A stretch of 47,857 nt of DNA from CAWVWD01 sp045106825 (GTDB lineage Bacteria; Bacteroidota; Bacteroidia; Chitinophagales; Saprospiraceae). The notes below the pieces were generated by a model. The model saw only the letters and a program-made list of their open reading frames with translations, did no database searches and had not been told where the DNA came from. The position numbers and the translations under genes were made by a program. Shown here one piece after another: positions 8,305 through 15,156 of this stretch (positions within the stretch are counted from its first letter, which is position 1; the number at the start of each line of letters is the position of its first letter). The DNA lies in NCBI GenBank assembly GCA_045106825.1, contig JBGCFH010000076.1, positions 1 to 47,857 of the forward strand. Reading direction: 5' to 3'.

Positions 8305-9192
8305 GTGATCATACAACAATTCATAAAATATCTCACATTCGAAAAACGATATTCATCTCATACTATTTTAGCATATGAGAATGACTTATCAGAATTTAAA
8401 TCATATTTAAATGAAAGATATGAAATTGAAGATTTAAAAATAGCGGAGTCAGAACATATCCGTTCATGGATTGTTAGTTTAATGAGAGCAAATAAGACTA
8501 ATACTACTATTAATCGTAAGATTGCAAGTTTAAAATCCTTTTATAAATATTTACAAATTCATTTTGATTCAAATCAAAATCCAACAAATGGAGTTGTAAT
8601 ACCAAAAAACAAAAAGCGATTACCACAATTTGTTAAACCTAACGAAATAATAGATTTATTAGCGTCTTTTAATGATGCGGAAGACTATATCTCATTAAGA
8701 GATAAAATGATTATTGAGTTATTGTACGTTACAGGTATTCGTCGCTCAGAACTGATGGATTTAAAATTAGATAATCTTAATTTTCAACAAGGATATATCA
8801 AGGTAATGGGTAAACGTCAAAAAGAACGTATCATACCTATTAGTAAGCAACTAAGTGATGATCTAAAATATTATTGGACAATTAGAAATAACAATTTTGA
8901 AACTGATAATAATCATTTGTTTCTAACACAAAAAGGAAAATCTTTGTATCCTAAAGCAATTTACAATATTGTAAAAACTTATTTGAAAGGATTCACAACA
9001 ATAGAACAAAAAAGTCCACATACACTCCGACATTCATTTGCTACACATTTGTTAAACAATGGAGCAGAATTAAATGCAATTAAAGAATTGTTAGGACACG
9101 AAAGTTTAGCTGCAACGCAGATTTATACACATACAACTTTAAATAAATTAAAAAGTGCTTATCTAAAAGCACACCCTAAAGCAAGTAATTGA
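8305..9192 (+). CDS. xerC: Tyrosine site-specific recombinase, Xer family
   Basis: This 295-residue recombinase has an N-terminal SAM-like DNA-binding domain (residues 1-85, with FEKRYSSHTILAYENDL) and a C-terminal catalytic domain. The catalytic residues are visible: Arg in TGIRRSELMDL (about 148), Lys in KVMGKRQKERIIPI, HTLRHSFATHLL (His and Arg, about 239-242), His in LLGHESLAATQ and nucleophile Tyr in QIYTHTTL (about 274). It fits XerC/XerD, which resolve chromosome dimers at dif near the FtsK translocase. The symbol could be xerD. The start is a GTG at 8305; the ATG at 8297 stops at once. Core-gene surroundings (raiA, tRNAs, tuf) argue for a housekeeping role rather than a mobile-element integrase. 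Confidence 0.88.
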   Translation: MIIQQFIKYLTFEKRYSSHTILAYENDLSEFKSYLNERYEIEDLKIAESEHIRSWIVSLMRANKTNTTINRKIASLKSFYKYLQIHFDSNQNPTNGVVIPKNKKRLPQFVKPNEIIDLLASFNDAEDYISLRDKMIIELLYVTGIRRSELMDLKLDNLNFQQGYIKVMGKRQKERIIPISKQLSDDLKYYWTIRNNNFETDNNHLFLTQKGKSLYPKAIYNIVKTYLKGFTTIEQKSPHTLRHSFATHLLNNGAELNAIKELLGHESLAATQIYTHTTLNKLKSAYLKAHPKASN

Positions 9193-9198
9193 TGTAAA

Positions 9199-9230
9199 AA
9201 CACATTTTTAATATTATAGTAAAATGTGTT
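9199..9230 (+). terminator. Hairpin between the Xer gene and raiA
   Basis: AACACATTTT (9199-9208) pairs with 9221-9230 over 10 bp around a 12-base AT loop, starting 7 bases after the recombinase stop codon. It has no long U-run, so termination may be partial and raiA may be read in part from the xer promoter. Confidence 0.5.
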
Positions 9231-9255
9231 ATTGTTAATATAAAACAGTATAAAT

Positions 9256-9552
9256 ATGAAAGTACACACGCAATCAGTACATTTTGACGCAGACATGAAG
9301 TTAATTGAGTTTATCGAACAGAAGTTAAATAAGTTAGAAAGGTTTTTTGACCAGATTATCATGGCGGATGTAATCCTTCGATTAGAAAATAATGGACAAG
9401 TAAGAGATAAAATAGCAGAAATTAAATTGAAAGTACCAGGAAAAGTCCTGATAGCAAAAGAAACAGAGAAATCTTTTGAAGCTGCTATTGATTCGTCCGC
9501 AGATGCATTACGTCGTCAATTAATTAAATACAAAGAAAGAATGCGTGCGTAA
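9256..9552 (+). CDS. raiA: Ribosome hibernation-promoting factor, short form (RaiA/HPF)
   Basis: This 98-residue protein matches the RaiA/HPF family: start MKVHTQSVHFDADMKLIEFIEQKLNKLE, a central alternation of acidic strand and basic helix (KIAEIKLKVPGKVLIAKE), and a C-terminal basic helix ADALRRQLIKYKERMRA. These proteins bind the decoding site of the small subunit and drive ribosomes into an inactive, often dimeric state during slow growth. The short form lacks the C-terminal dimerisation domain of long HPF. It lies 63 bases after the Xer gene and ends at a strong terminator before the tRNA cluster. Confidence 0.92.
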   Translation: MKVHTQSVHFDADMKLIEFIEQKLNKLERFFDQIIMADVILRLENNGQVRDKIAEIKLKVPGKVLIAKETEKSFEAAIDSSADALRRQLIKYKERMRA

Positions 9553-9590
9553 AAATCATTTTTCAATAAAAAAAATGAATAATGGTTTGA

Positions 9591-9635
9591 AAAAAAGGCT
9601 TGTGTAGCTATATTTGCGGCTCACAAGCCTTTTTT
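9591..9635 (+). terminator. Rho-independent terminator after raiA
   Basis: AAAAAAGGCTTGTG (9591-9604) pairs perfectly with 9622-9635 around a 17-base loop that has a small stem of its own (AGC/GCT). The A-run and the T-run flank the GC core, so it can act on both strands. It separates raiA from the tRNA-tuf operon. Confidence 0.85.
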
Positions 9636-9686
9636 AATAGTAGAAACGCAATCAAAAAATATTTTTTTAATTTTTTTTAAAAATAT

Positions 9687-9716
9687 TTTGATATTAAAAA
9701 TAATGTTGTAAATTTG
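9687..9716 (+). promoter_or_regulatory. Promoter of the tRNA-tuf operon (TTTG-N18-TAAATTTG)
   Basis: TTTG at 9687-9690 is followed after 18 bases by TAAATTTG at 9709-9716. Both match the Bacteroidota consensus exactly (-33 TTTG, -7 TAnnTTTG). The site lies 72 bases upstream of tRNA-Thr within a very AT-rich stretch, as expected for a strong stable-RNA promoter. The same box pair with identical spacing occurs before the histidine kinase at 44279. Confidence 0.8.
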
Positions 9717-9788
9717 CGTTCGTTTTCAACAAGTATGTTGTAACTAATCTTAAAAAGTTAAGGTTTGAACAAATAAATAATCATAATT

Positions 9789-9862
9789 GCCGATGTAGCT
9801 CAGTTGGCCAGAGCAGCTGATTTGTAATCAGCGGGTCGGGGGTTCGAATCCCTCCATCGGCT
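9789..9862 (+). tRNA. tRNA-Thr (anticodon TGT)
   Basis: The acceptor arms GCCGATG and CATCGGC pair perfectly. The D arm (GTAGCTCAGTTGGCCAGAGC), the anticodon loop TTTGTAA and the T arm GGGGGTTCGAATCCCTC are standard. Anticodon TGT decodes ACA and, by wobble, other Thr codons. No CCA is encoded. It is the first gene of a four-tRNA cluster leading into tuf. Confidence 0.97.
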
Positions 9863-9900
9863 CTCTTTTATTTTAAGGGAGTTATGTAAAAAATATAGGC

Positions 9901-9983
9901 GGGGATGCGCCGAAGTTGGAGAGTCGGGGCAGACTGTAAATCTGTTGCTTAAGGCTGAATAGGTTCGAATCCTATCATCCCCA
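9901..9983 (+). tRNA. tRNA-Tyr (anticodon GTA)
   Basis: The acceptor arms GGGGATG and CATCCCC pair. The anticodon loop is CTGTAAA and the T loop is GGTTCGAATCC. The long variable arm (TTGCTTAAGGCTGAAT) makes it a class II tRNA, as expected for bacterial tRNA-Tyr. CCA is not encoded. Confidence 0.96.
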
Positions 9984-10021
9984 CAAGTTTCAAAATTTTA
10001 GTATTTTCGGATATTAAAAAT

Positions 10022-10094
10022 GCGGGCGTAGCTCAGTTGGTAGAGCATCAGCCTTCCAAGCTGAGGGTCGAGGGTTCGAGTCTCTTCGCCCGCT
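10022..10094 (+). tRNA. tRNA-Gly (anticodon TCC)
   Basis: GCGGGCG pairs with CGCCCGC. The anticodon loop CTTCCAA gives TCC, and the T loop is GGTTCGAGTCT. A strong 8-bp hairpin with a GAAA loop follows 19 bases downstream. Confidence 0.97.
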
Positions 10095-10113
10095 CAAAAA
10101 AAAGTTGAAAAAT

Positions 10114-10160
10114 AAAAGGGGGAAACCCCTTTTGTTTTATAAGCTTTTTAAAAAAAAAGC
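10114..10160 (+). terminator. Two hairpins inside the tRNA-tuf operon
   Basis: AAAAGGGG (10114-10121) pairs perfectly with CCCCTTTT (10126-10133) around a GAAA tetraloop, followed by GTTTTAT. Directly after it, GCTTTTT (10143-10149) pairs with AAAAAGC (10154-10160). The first looks like an intrinsic terminator between tRNA-Gly and the second tRNA-Thr/tuf. It may attenuate tuf transcription or guide RNA processing of the tRNA-tuf precursor. No separate downstream promoter is obvious. Confidence 0.55.
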
Positions 10161-10176
10161 ATCAATTAATTTTGAT

Positions 10177-10248
10177 GCCGATGTAGCTCAGGGGTAGAGC
10201 GTTTCCTTGGTAAGGAAGAGGTCACGGGTTCAATTCCCGTCATTGGCT
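10177..10248 (+). tRNA. tRNA-Thr (anticodon GGT)
   Basis: GCCGATG pairs with CATTGGC, with one G-U pair. The anticodon loop TTGGTAA gives GGT, which reads ACC and ACU. The T loop is GGTTCAATTCC. It shares the acceptor and D arm with the first tRNA-Thr at 9789, which fits the identity elements used by one threonyl-tRNA synthetase. tuf starts 57 bases downstream. Confidence 0.96.
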
Positions 10249-10305
10249 CAGATAATTGAAAATATTTAATAATCTTAACATTACTTTTCAAAAACTAATA
10301 AACCG

Positions 10306-11490
10306 ATGGCTAAGGAAACATTCCAAAGAGGTAAACCTCACGTGAATATCGGAACAATTGGTCACGTTGACCACGGTAAAACGACATTGACGGCAGCAAT
10401 TACTTATGTATTATCAAAATCAGGACTTGCTGAGAAAAAAGATTATGACTCAATTGATGGTGCTCCAGAGGAGAAAGAAAGAGGTATCACTATCAATACG
10501 GCACACGTTGAGTATGAAACAGAAAACCGTCACTATGCACACGTTGATTGTCCGGGTCACGCCGATTATGTAAAAAACATGGTAACAGGTGCTGCTCAAA
10601 TGGATGGTGCTATTTTAGTATGTGCAGCTACTGATGGACCTATGCCTCAGACTCGTGAGCATATTTTATTAGCTCGTCAGGTAGGTGTTCCTAATATTGT
10701 TGTTTTCTTAAACAAAGCTGACTTAGTTGATGACGAAGAGATGTTAGAGTTAGTGGATATGGAGGTTCGTGAATTATTAGATGCTTATGATTATGGTGGT
10801 GATGATGCAGCTGTAATTGCAGGTTCTGCTTTATTAGCTTTAGGTGATGATAAGGCTGCAACAGCACAGATATTAGAGTTGATGGCTGCAGTTGATGCTG
10901 AGATTCCAGAACCAGTACGTGAGGTTGATAAAGATTTCTTAATGCCAGTTGAGGATGTATTTACAATTACAGGTCGTGGTACTGTTGCTACAGGTCGTAT
11001 CGAACGTGGTGTAATCAATGTTGGTGATAAAGTGGAAATCTTAGGTTTCGGTGAGAAAATCGATTCTACTATCACGGGTGTTGAGATGTTCCGTAAGATT
11101 TTAGATCGTGGTGAAGCAGGTGATAATGCAGGTTTATTATTACGTGGTATCGCTAAAACTGATATTCGTCGTGGTATGGTAATTTGTAAGCCAGGTACAG
11201 TAAAGCCTCACACTAAATTTAAATGTGAAGTTTATGTATTAGGTAAAGAAGAAGGTGGACGTCATACTCCATTCTTTAACGGATACCGTCCTCAGTTTTA
11301 TTTCCGTACAACAGATGTTACAGGTGATATTAGTTTACCTGAAAATGTTGAGATGGTAATGCCTGGTGATAATGTAACATTGACTGTGAATTTAATTGCT
11401 CCTATCGCAATGGAAAAAGGTTTACGTTTTGCAATTCGTGAAGGTGGACGTACAGTAGGTGCAGGTCAGGTTACAGAAATTCTTGAATAA
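10306..11490 (+). CDS. tuf: Translation elongation factor EF-Tu
   Basis: EF-Tu (394 residues) carries aminoacyl-tRNA to the ribosome as a GTP complex. The G-domain motifs are complete: GHVDHGKT (P loop, about residues 18-25), the RGITI effector segment (about 58-62), DCPGH (about 80-84), NKAD (about 135-138) and SALLA near 173. Domains 2 and 3 follow, with RGTVATGRIERG and the usual C-terminus GGRTVGAGQVTEILE. It is placed between tRNA-Thr and tRNA-Trp, the classic tRNA-tufB-secE-nusG arrangement, and is probably read from the promoter at 9687. A perfect 11-bp hairpin follows the stop codon. Confidence 0.99.
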   Translation: MAKETFQRGKPHVNIGTIGHVDHGKTTLTAAITYVLSKSGLAEKKDYDSIDGAPEEKERGITINTAHVEYETENRHYAHVDCPGHADYVKNMVTGAAQMDGAILVCAATDGPMPQTREHILLARQVGVPNIVVFLNKADLVDDEEMLELVDMEVRELLDAYDYGGDDAAVIAGSALLALGDDKAATAQILELMAAVDAEIPEPVREVDKDFLMPVEDVFTITGRGTVATGRIERGVINVGDKVEILGFGEKIDSTITGVEMFRKILDRGEAGDNAGLLLRGIAKTDIRRGMVICKPGTVKPHTKFKCEVYVLGKEEGGRHTPFFNGYRPQFYFRTTDVTGDISLPENVEMVMPGDNVTLTVNLIAPIAMEKGLRFAIREGGRTVGAGQVTEILE

Positions 11491-11511
11491 AATATACTGA
11501 ATATAGAGTAT

Positions 11512-11539
11512 AGGAGGTTAAACATCTGTTTAACCTCCT
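11512..11539 (+). terminator. Hairpin between tuf and tRNA-Trp
   Basis: AGGAGGTTAAA (11512-11522) pairs perfectly with 11529-11539 around the loop CATCTG. The following sequence has few Ts, so termination is probably partial. It lies 22 bases before tRNA-Trp and could set the ratio of tuf to downstream genes or act as a processing site. Confidence 0.6.
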
Positions 11540-11560
11540 TACTTATGTTTATATAAAAAT

Positions 11561-11633
11561 ACGGGCATAGCTCAGCTGGTAGAGCAGTGGTCTCCAAAAC
11601 CAAAGGTCGAGGGTTCAAATCCTTCTGCCCGTG
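11561..11633 (+). tRNA. tRNA-Trp (anticodon CCA)
   Basis: ACGGGCA pairs with TGCCCGT. The anticodon loop CTCCAAA gives CCA, the T loop is GGTTCAAATCC and the discriminator base is G. The place between tuf and secE is conserved in many bacteria. Confidence 0.97.
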
Positions 11634-11671
11634 CAATCAAACTATTATAAATATAATGGTTACCTAATTTA

Positions 11672-11721
11672 AAAAGGTTAATAGCCGCATAACATTGTTA
11701 TTTGCAGTCTATTAACCTTTT
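11672..11721 (+). promoter_or_regulatory. Stem-loop in the secE-nusG leader
   Basis: AAAAGGTTAATA (11672-11683) pairs perfectly with 11710-11721 over 12 bp. The 26-base loop contains a small ATAAC/GTTAT stem. It ends 17 bases before the secE start. It could be an attenuator or processing site between the tRNA-tuf part and the secE-nusG-ribosomal part of the operon. Function is inferred from position and stability. Confidence 0.5.
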
Positions 11722-11738
11722 AATTACTAAAGCCTATT

Positions 11739-11927
11739 ATGGAAAAGGTAAAAGAATATATTTTAGCAAGTTATAATGAATTAGTAAACAAAGTTACTTG
11801 GCCAACAATGTCTGAGTTACAAAGTAGTACAATTTTAGTATTAGTTGCTTCATTAATTATCGCATTAGTTATTTTTGCGATGGACACTGCATCAAATTTT
11901 GTATTGCAGACATTAATTTACGGTTAG
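11739..11927 (+). CDS. secE: Preprotein translocase subunit SecE
   Basis: This is the single-membrane-span form of SecE (62 residues). An amphipathic cytoplasmic helix with the conserved NELVNKVTWPT motif (residues 14-24) is followed by one transmembrane helix, STILVLVASLIIALVIFAM. SecE clamps SecY in the protein-conducting channel of the inner membrane. It lies 18 bases upstream of nusG in the standard secE-nusG pair. Confidence 0.96.
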   Translation: MEKVKEYILASYNELVNKVTWPTMSELQSSTILVLVASLIIALVIFAMDTASNFVLQTLIYG

Positions 11928-11945
11928 AAAAACTAAAATCTCCAA

Positions 11946-12488
11946 ATGGCTACACGTTGGTATTGTTTAAGAGTAATTAGTGGGAAAGAGCGTAAACTTA
12001 AAGAACGTATAGAATTAGAAATCAGACGTTCTAAATGGAATGATTTTATCCCATCAGTTGTAGTTCCTACTGAAAAAGTCTATAAAATTAGAAATGGTAA
12101 GAAAGTTATTTTAGAAAAAAATATCTTGCCAGGTTATATTTTAATAGAAGCTGAAGAAGGAAAATTAAATGGAGAAATTGCTCAATCAATTGCTAATATT
12201 AATAATGTCATTCATTTCTTAGGAAAACAAGTTCCTACTCCGATGAGAGAATCAGAGGTAAATAGAACTCTTGGCAAAGTTGATGAGGCAAAAGATGCAG
12301 GAGTGGCTTTAGAAGAACCATTCATAATAGGAGAAACTGTTAAGATTATTGATGGACCTTTCAATGAGTTTGTAGGTGTTATTCAAGAGATTAACGATGA
12401 GAAAAAGAAATTAAAAGTGATTGTGAAGATATTTGGTAGAGGAACTGAAGTCGAGTTAAACTTTATCCAGGTAGAAAAACAATCATAA
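11946..12488 (+). CDS. nusG: Transcription termination/antitermination factor NusG
   Basis: NusG (180 residues) binds RNA polymerase and links it to Rho or to the leading ribosome. The N-terminal NGN domain starts WYCLRVISGKERKLKERIE and includes VVVPTEKVYKIRNGKK and ILPGYILIEA (about residues 60-68). The C-terminal KOW domain is visible as FIIGETVKIIDGPFNEFVGVIQEIN (about 120-144). It lies directly between secE and rplK, the usual order. Confidence 0.97.
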   Translation: MATRWYCLRVISGKERKLKERIELEIRRSKWNDFIPSVVVPTEKVYKIRNGKKVILEKNILPGYILIEAEEGKLNGEIAQSIANINNVIHFLGKQVPTPMRESEVNRTLGKVDEAKDAGVALEEPFIIGETVKIIDGPFNEFVGVIQEINDEKKKLKVIVKIFGRGTEVELNFIQVEKQS

Positions 12489-12544
12489 TTTTTTATAGTT
12501 ATTGAAATATTCTGTAACGCACATAAATTTTAAAATCATTAGCA

Positions 12545-12991
12545 ATGGCTAAAGAAATTCAAACTTTTATTAAGTTGCAAGTTACAGGTGGTAGGGCTAA
12601 CCCTGCACCTCCAATTGGACCTGCTTTAGGTGCAAAAGGGGTAAACATCATGGAATTCTGTAAGCGTTTTAATGCTAAGACGCAAGATGACATGGGGAAA
12701 ACTTTGCCGGTTGTTATTACTGTTTATAAAGACAAATCTTTTGACTTTGTAATCAAAACTCCTCCGGCAGCAGTGCAATTATTAGAAGCAGCTAAGAAGA
12801 AAAAAGGTTCTGGTGTTCCTAACCGTAATAAAATCGGTTCAGTAAACTGGGATCAGATTAAATTAATTGCTGAAAATAAAATGCCTGACTTAAATTGTTT
12901 CTCTGTAGAATCAGGAATGAGAATGGTAGCAGGTACAGCACGCAGTATGGGACTTACTGTGGATGGTACTCCACCTTGGGAACAAGCATAG
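12545..12991 (+). CDS. rplK: Large-subunit ribosomal protein uL11
   Basis: The 148-residue protein is a typical L11: N-terminal domain with TGGRANPAPPIGPALGAKGVNIMEFCKRFNA (about residues 14-44) and C-terminal rRNA-binding domain ending GTARSMGLTVDG. L11 binds the GTPase-associated centre of 23S rRNA. It opens the rplK-rplA-rplJ-rplL cluster. Confidence 0.98.
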   Translation: MAKEIQTFIKLQVTGGRANPAPPIGPALGAKGVNIMEFCKRFNAKTQDDMGKTLPVVITVYKDKSFDFVIKTPPAAVQLLEAAKKKKGSGVPNRNKIGSVNWDQIKLIAENKMPDLNCFSVESGMRMVAGTARSMGLTVDGTPPWEQA

Positions 12992-12999
12992 TGTAAGAC

Positions 13000-13048
13000 T
13001 CCGAAAAGGTTCGGATGTTCTTGAAGGAAGTTCAGCAAAGAACTGAAC
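13000..13048 (+). promoter_or_regulatory. Two RNA hairpins between rplK and rplA
   Basis: TCCGAA (13000-13005) pairs with TTCGGA (13010-13015) around AAGG. GTTCAG (13030-13035) pairs with CTGAAC (13043-13048) around a 7-base loop. They sit in the 104-base gap before rplA and lack a U-run, so they are not simple terminators. An L1 autoregulatory site or an RNA-processing site is possible, but I could not match the known L1-binding consensus. Confidence 0.35.
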
Positions 13049-13095
13049 GCTATTACCTCAATACAGGTAGTAATTATCTGTACAAATTAGTTAAA

Positions 13096-13788
13096 ATGGC
13101 AAGAATTCCAAAAAGAAGAAAAGCTGTCGAAGGAAAGTATGACGCAACTAAAAATTATGATGTCTTAGAGGCTTGTAAAGTTGTTAAAGAAGTTAATACT
13201 GCAAAATTCGATGCATCGGTGGATTTACATATTCGCCTCGGGGTTGATCCTCGAAAAGCTGATCAGGCTATACGTGGTACAGTGACACTTCCTCACGGTA
13301 CTGGTAAATCAAAAAGCGTCCTTGTTTTTTGTACGCCTGATAAAGAAGCAGAAGCAAAAGCAGCAGGTGCTGATTACGTTGGACTTGATGAGTATGTTGA
13401 GAAAGTACAAGGTGGTTGGACAGATGTAGACGTTATCGTTGCTATGCCTACCGTTATGGCTAAAGTTGGTCGTTTAGGACGTATTTTAGGTCCTCGTGGC
13501 TTGATGCCAAATCCAAAATCAGGAACTGTTACTATGGATATTGCGAAAGCAGTAGGAGATGTAAAAGGTGGTAAAATCGCCTTCCGTGTTGATAAATACG
13601 GAATCATACATGCTTCTGTTGGTCGTGTATCGTTCTCAGCTGATAAGTTGGCAGCAAATGCTACGGAGTTGATTTCTACATTATTAAAAATGAAACCATC
13701 AGCTTCAAAAGGGGTTTATATGAAGTCTATTACTGTAGCTTCTACAATGAGTCCGGGTATCAAAATCGATACAAAATCTGTTCGTTAA
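13096..13788 (+). CDS. rplA: Large-subunit ribosomal protein uL1
   Basis: L1 (230 residues from this start) forms the mobile L1 stalk and in many bacteria represses its own mRNA. Key segments are DLHIRLGVDPRKADQAIRGTV (about residues 37-57), PTVMAKVGRLGRILGPRGLMPNPKSGTV (about 118-145) and the C-terminal MKSITVASTMSPGIKID. An in-frame ATG at 13015 would add 27 residues, but that stretch overlaps the intergenic hairpins and is unlike any L1. The start at 13096 (MARIPKRRKAVEG) matches the family. Confidence 0.96.
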   Translation: MARIPKRRKAVEGKYDATKNYDVLEACKVVKEVNTAKFDASVDLHIRLGVDPRKADQAIRGTVTLPHGTGKSKSVLVFCTPDKEAEAKAAGADYVGLDEYVEKVQGGWTDVDVIVAMPTVMAKVGRLGRILGPRGLMPNPKSGTVTMDIAKAVGDVKGGKIAFRVDKYGIIHASVGRVSFSADKLAANATELISTLLKMKPSASKGVYMKSITVASTMSPGIKIDTKSVR

Positions 13789-13844
13789 TCAAGTTTGATT
13801 CAATCAACTCAAGGTTGATTTTATTAAACTAAATGCTTCTGAAA

Positions 13845-14369
13845 ATGACAAAAGCAGAAAAAACGCAATTAATCGAAGAACTTGTAACAAAGTTCTCTGA
13901 ATCTAAATTTTTCTATCTAACAAACTTCTCCACTTTAACAGCAGAGCAAACAACAGATTTACGTCGTTTGTGCCATGAGAAAGAAGTTGAAATGGTAGTG
14001 ATTAAGAATAAGTTAATCAAAAAAGCTTTACAACGTATTTCTGAAGATCAATACAAAGATGTATATGAGCATTTGGCTGGTCCTACAGCTGTATTATTTT
14101 CAGAGACTGGTAAAAGACCTGCTGAAGTATTGAAAGAATACCGTAAGGGAAATGAAGTGCCAACATTAAAAGCGGCATATATTGACTCTGAGGTAATCGC
14201 AGGTGATGACCAAATTGATTACTTATCTAACTTAAAGTCGAAAGAAGATTTAATTGGAGATTTAATTGGATTATTACAATCGCCAATGAGCAATTTAATG
14301 AGTGCTTTGAACTCAGGAGGTTCGACTATCCATGGCTTATTGAAAGCTTTGGAAGAAAGAGAAGAGTAA
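13845..14369 (+). CDS. rplJ: Large-subunit ribosomal protein uL10
   Basis: L10 forms the base of the ribosomal stalk and holds the L7/L12 dimers by its C-terminal helix. The 174-residue form starting MTKAEKTQLIEELVTKF matches the family; an ATG at 13833 would add only four residues (MLLK) and cannot be excluded. Conserved segments are LRRLCHEKEVEMVVIKNKLIKKAL and the GPTAVLF strand (about residues 79-85). A 7-bp hairpin (13802-13808 with 13814-13820) lies just upstream, where L10-(L12) complexes bind leader RNA in other bacteria. Confidence 0.95.
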   Translation: MTKAEKTQLIEELVTKFSESKFFYLTNFSTLTAEQTTDLRRLCHEKEVEMVVIKNKLIKKALQRISEDQYKDVYEHLAGPTAVLFSETGKRPAEVLKEYRKGNEVPTLKAAYIDSEVIAGDDQIDYLSNLKSKEDLIGDLIGLLQSPMSNLMSALNSGGSTIHGLLKALEEREE

Positions 14370-14498
14370 GATTCAATTGAATTTGGCTTCCATTTTTATA
14401 TCCTATAATGGTTACGCATCATAGGAATAAATTCAAAAATAAAAATGCAGCGATTGCTGCAAGAAACTAATTTAAAACATTCTTAAAAAAATATCAAA

Positions 14499-14873
14499 AT
14501 GGCTGATTTAAAAGCTCTTGCAGATCAATTAGTAAACTTGACTGTTAAGGAAGTAAGTGATTTAGCAACTATCTTAAAAGATGAATACGGAATCGAACCA
14601 GCTGCTGCTGCTGTAGCTGTTGCTGCAGGTCCTGCAGGTGGTGGAGAAGCAGAAGCAGAACAAACTGAATTTGATGTGATTTTAACATCATTCGGTTCTG
14701 CAAAATTAGCAGTTGTAAAAGCTGTGAAAGCTGCAATGGGCGTTGGTTTGAAAGATGCTAAAGGATTAGTAGATGCTGCTCCAAATGCTTTGAAAGAAAA
14801 GGTATCAAAAGAGGAAGCAGAATCATTAAAAGAGGCTTTAGAAGCAGCAGGTGCTTCTGTTGAAATCAAATAA
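14499..14873 (+). CDS. rplL: Large-subunit ribosomal protein bL12 (L7/L12)
   Basis: L12 (124 residues) recruits translational GTPases to the ribosome. It has the N-terminal dimerisation helix (residues 1-30), an Ala/Gly-rich hinge (AAAAVAVAAGPAGGGEAEAE, about 36-55) and the conserved C-terminal domain (FDVILTSFGSAKLAVVKAVK, then GLKDAKGLVDAAP). It lies 129 bases after rplJ; that gap holds a 5-bp GCAGC/GCTGC hairpin and a longer imperfect one. Confidence 0.98.
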   Translation: MADLKALADQLVNLTVKEVSDLATILKDEYGIEPAAAAVAVAAGPAGGGEAEAEQTEFDVILTSFGSAKLAVVKAVKAAMGVGLKDAKGLVDAAPNALKEKVSKEEAESLKEALEAAGASVEIK

Positions 14874-15013
14874 TTTTACTTTAGTGAACTAATTATCTAA
14901 TCAAACTAATTCATTATTTTGATTGAAAATTAGACTATCGTTAAAATTGATTTTAATTGCTTTTATTAACAATAAATACTTTGTAAAAGACTGATTTTTA
15001 CAATATACATAGT

Positions 15014-15073
15014 ATAGAGATAGGTTAGTAGGCTTAGTCAAGCGATATTTTGGCTAAGCCTATACCTGTCTAT
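15014..15073 (+). promoter_or_regulatory. Long structured RNA element in the rplL-rpoB gap
   Basis: TAGGCTTAG (15029-15037) pairs perfectly with CTAAGCCTA (15054-15062). The stem continues outward through small internal loops: 15022-15025 with 15064-15067 and 15014-15018 with 15069-15073, about 18 pairs in all. The gap between rplL and rpoB is 283 bases. In E. coli the equivalent gap holds a partial terminator and an RNase III site that lower rpoBC relative to ribosomal proteins. A similar role here is inference; no U-run follows the stem. Confidence 0.55.
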
Positions 15074-15156
15074 ATGCCGAACAAATTAAAAGAAGAGTTT
15101 GTTACTAACGGCATTGATATATAATCTTCAAAACTCCGGCTTAAAAATATTTATAC

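Noticed and set aside
8305..9192. Tyrosine recombinase as integrase of a mobile element next to tRNA genes
   Set aside because: It has Xer size and motifs, is followed by raiA rather than phage or element genes, and no att-type repeats of the tRNA ends were seen.
13000..13048. rplK-rplA hairpins as a classic L1-binding autoregulatory site
   Set aside because: The loop sequences do not show the known L1 recognition pattern; only generic hairpins can be claimed.
13015..13095. 27-residue N-terminal extension of L1
   Set aside because: The extension runs through the intergenic hairpins and is unlike any L1; the family start is at 13096.
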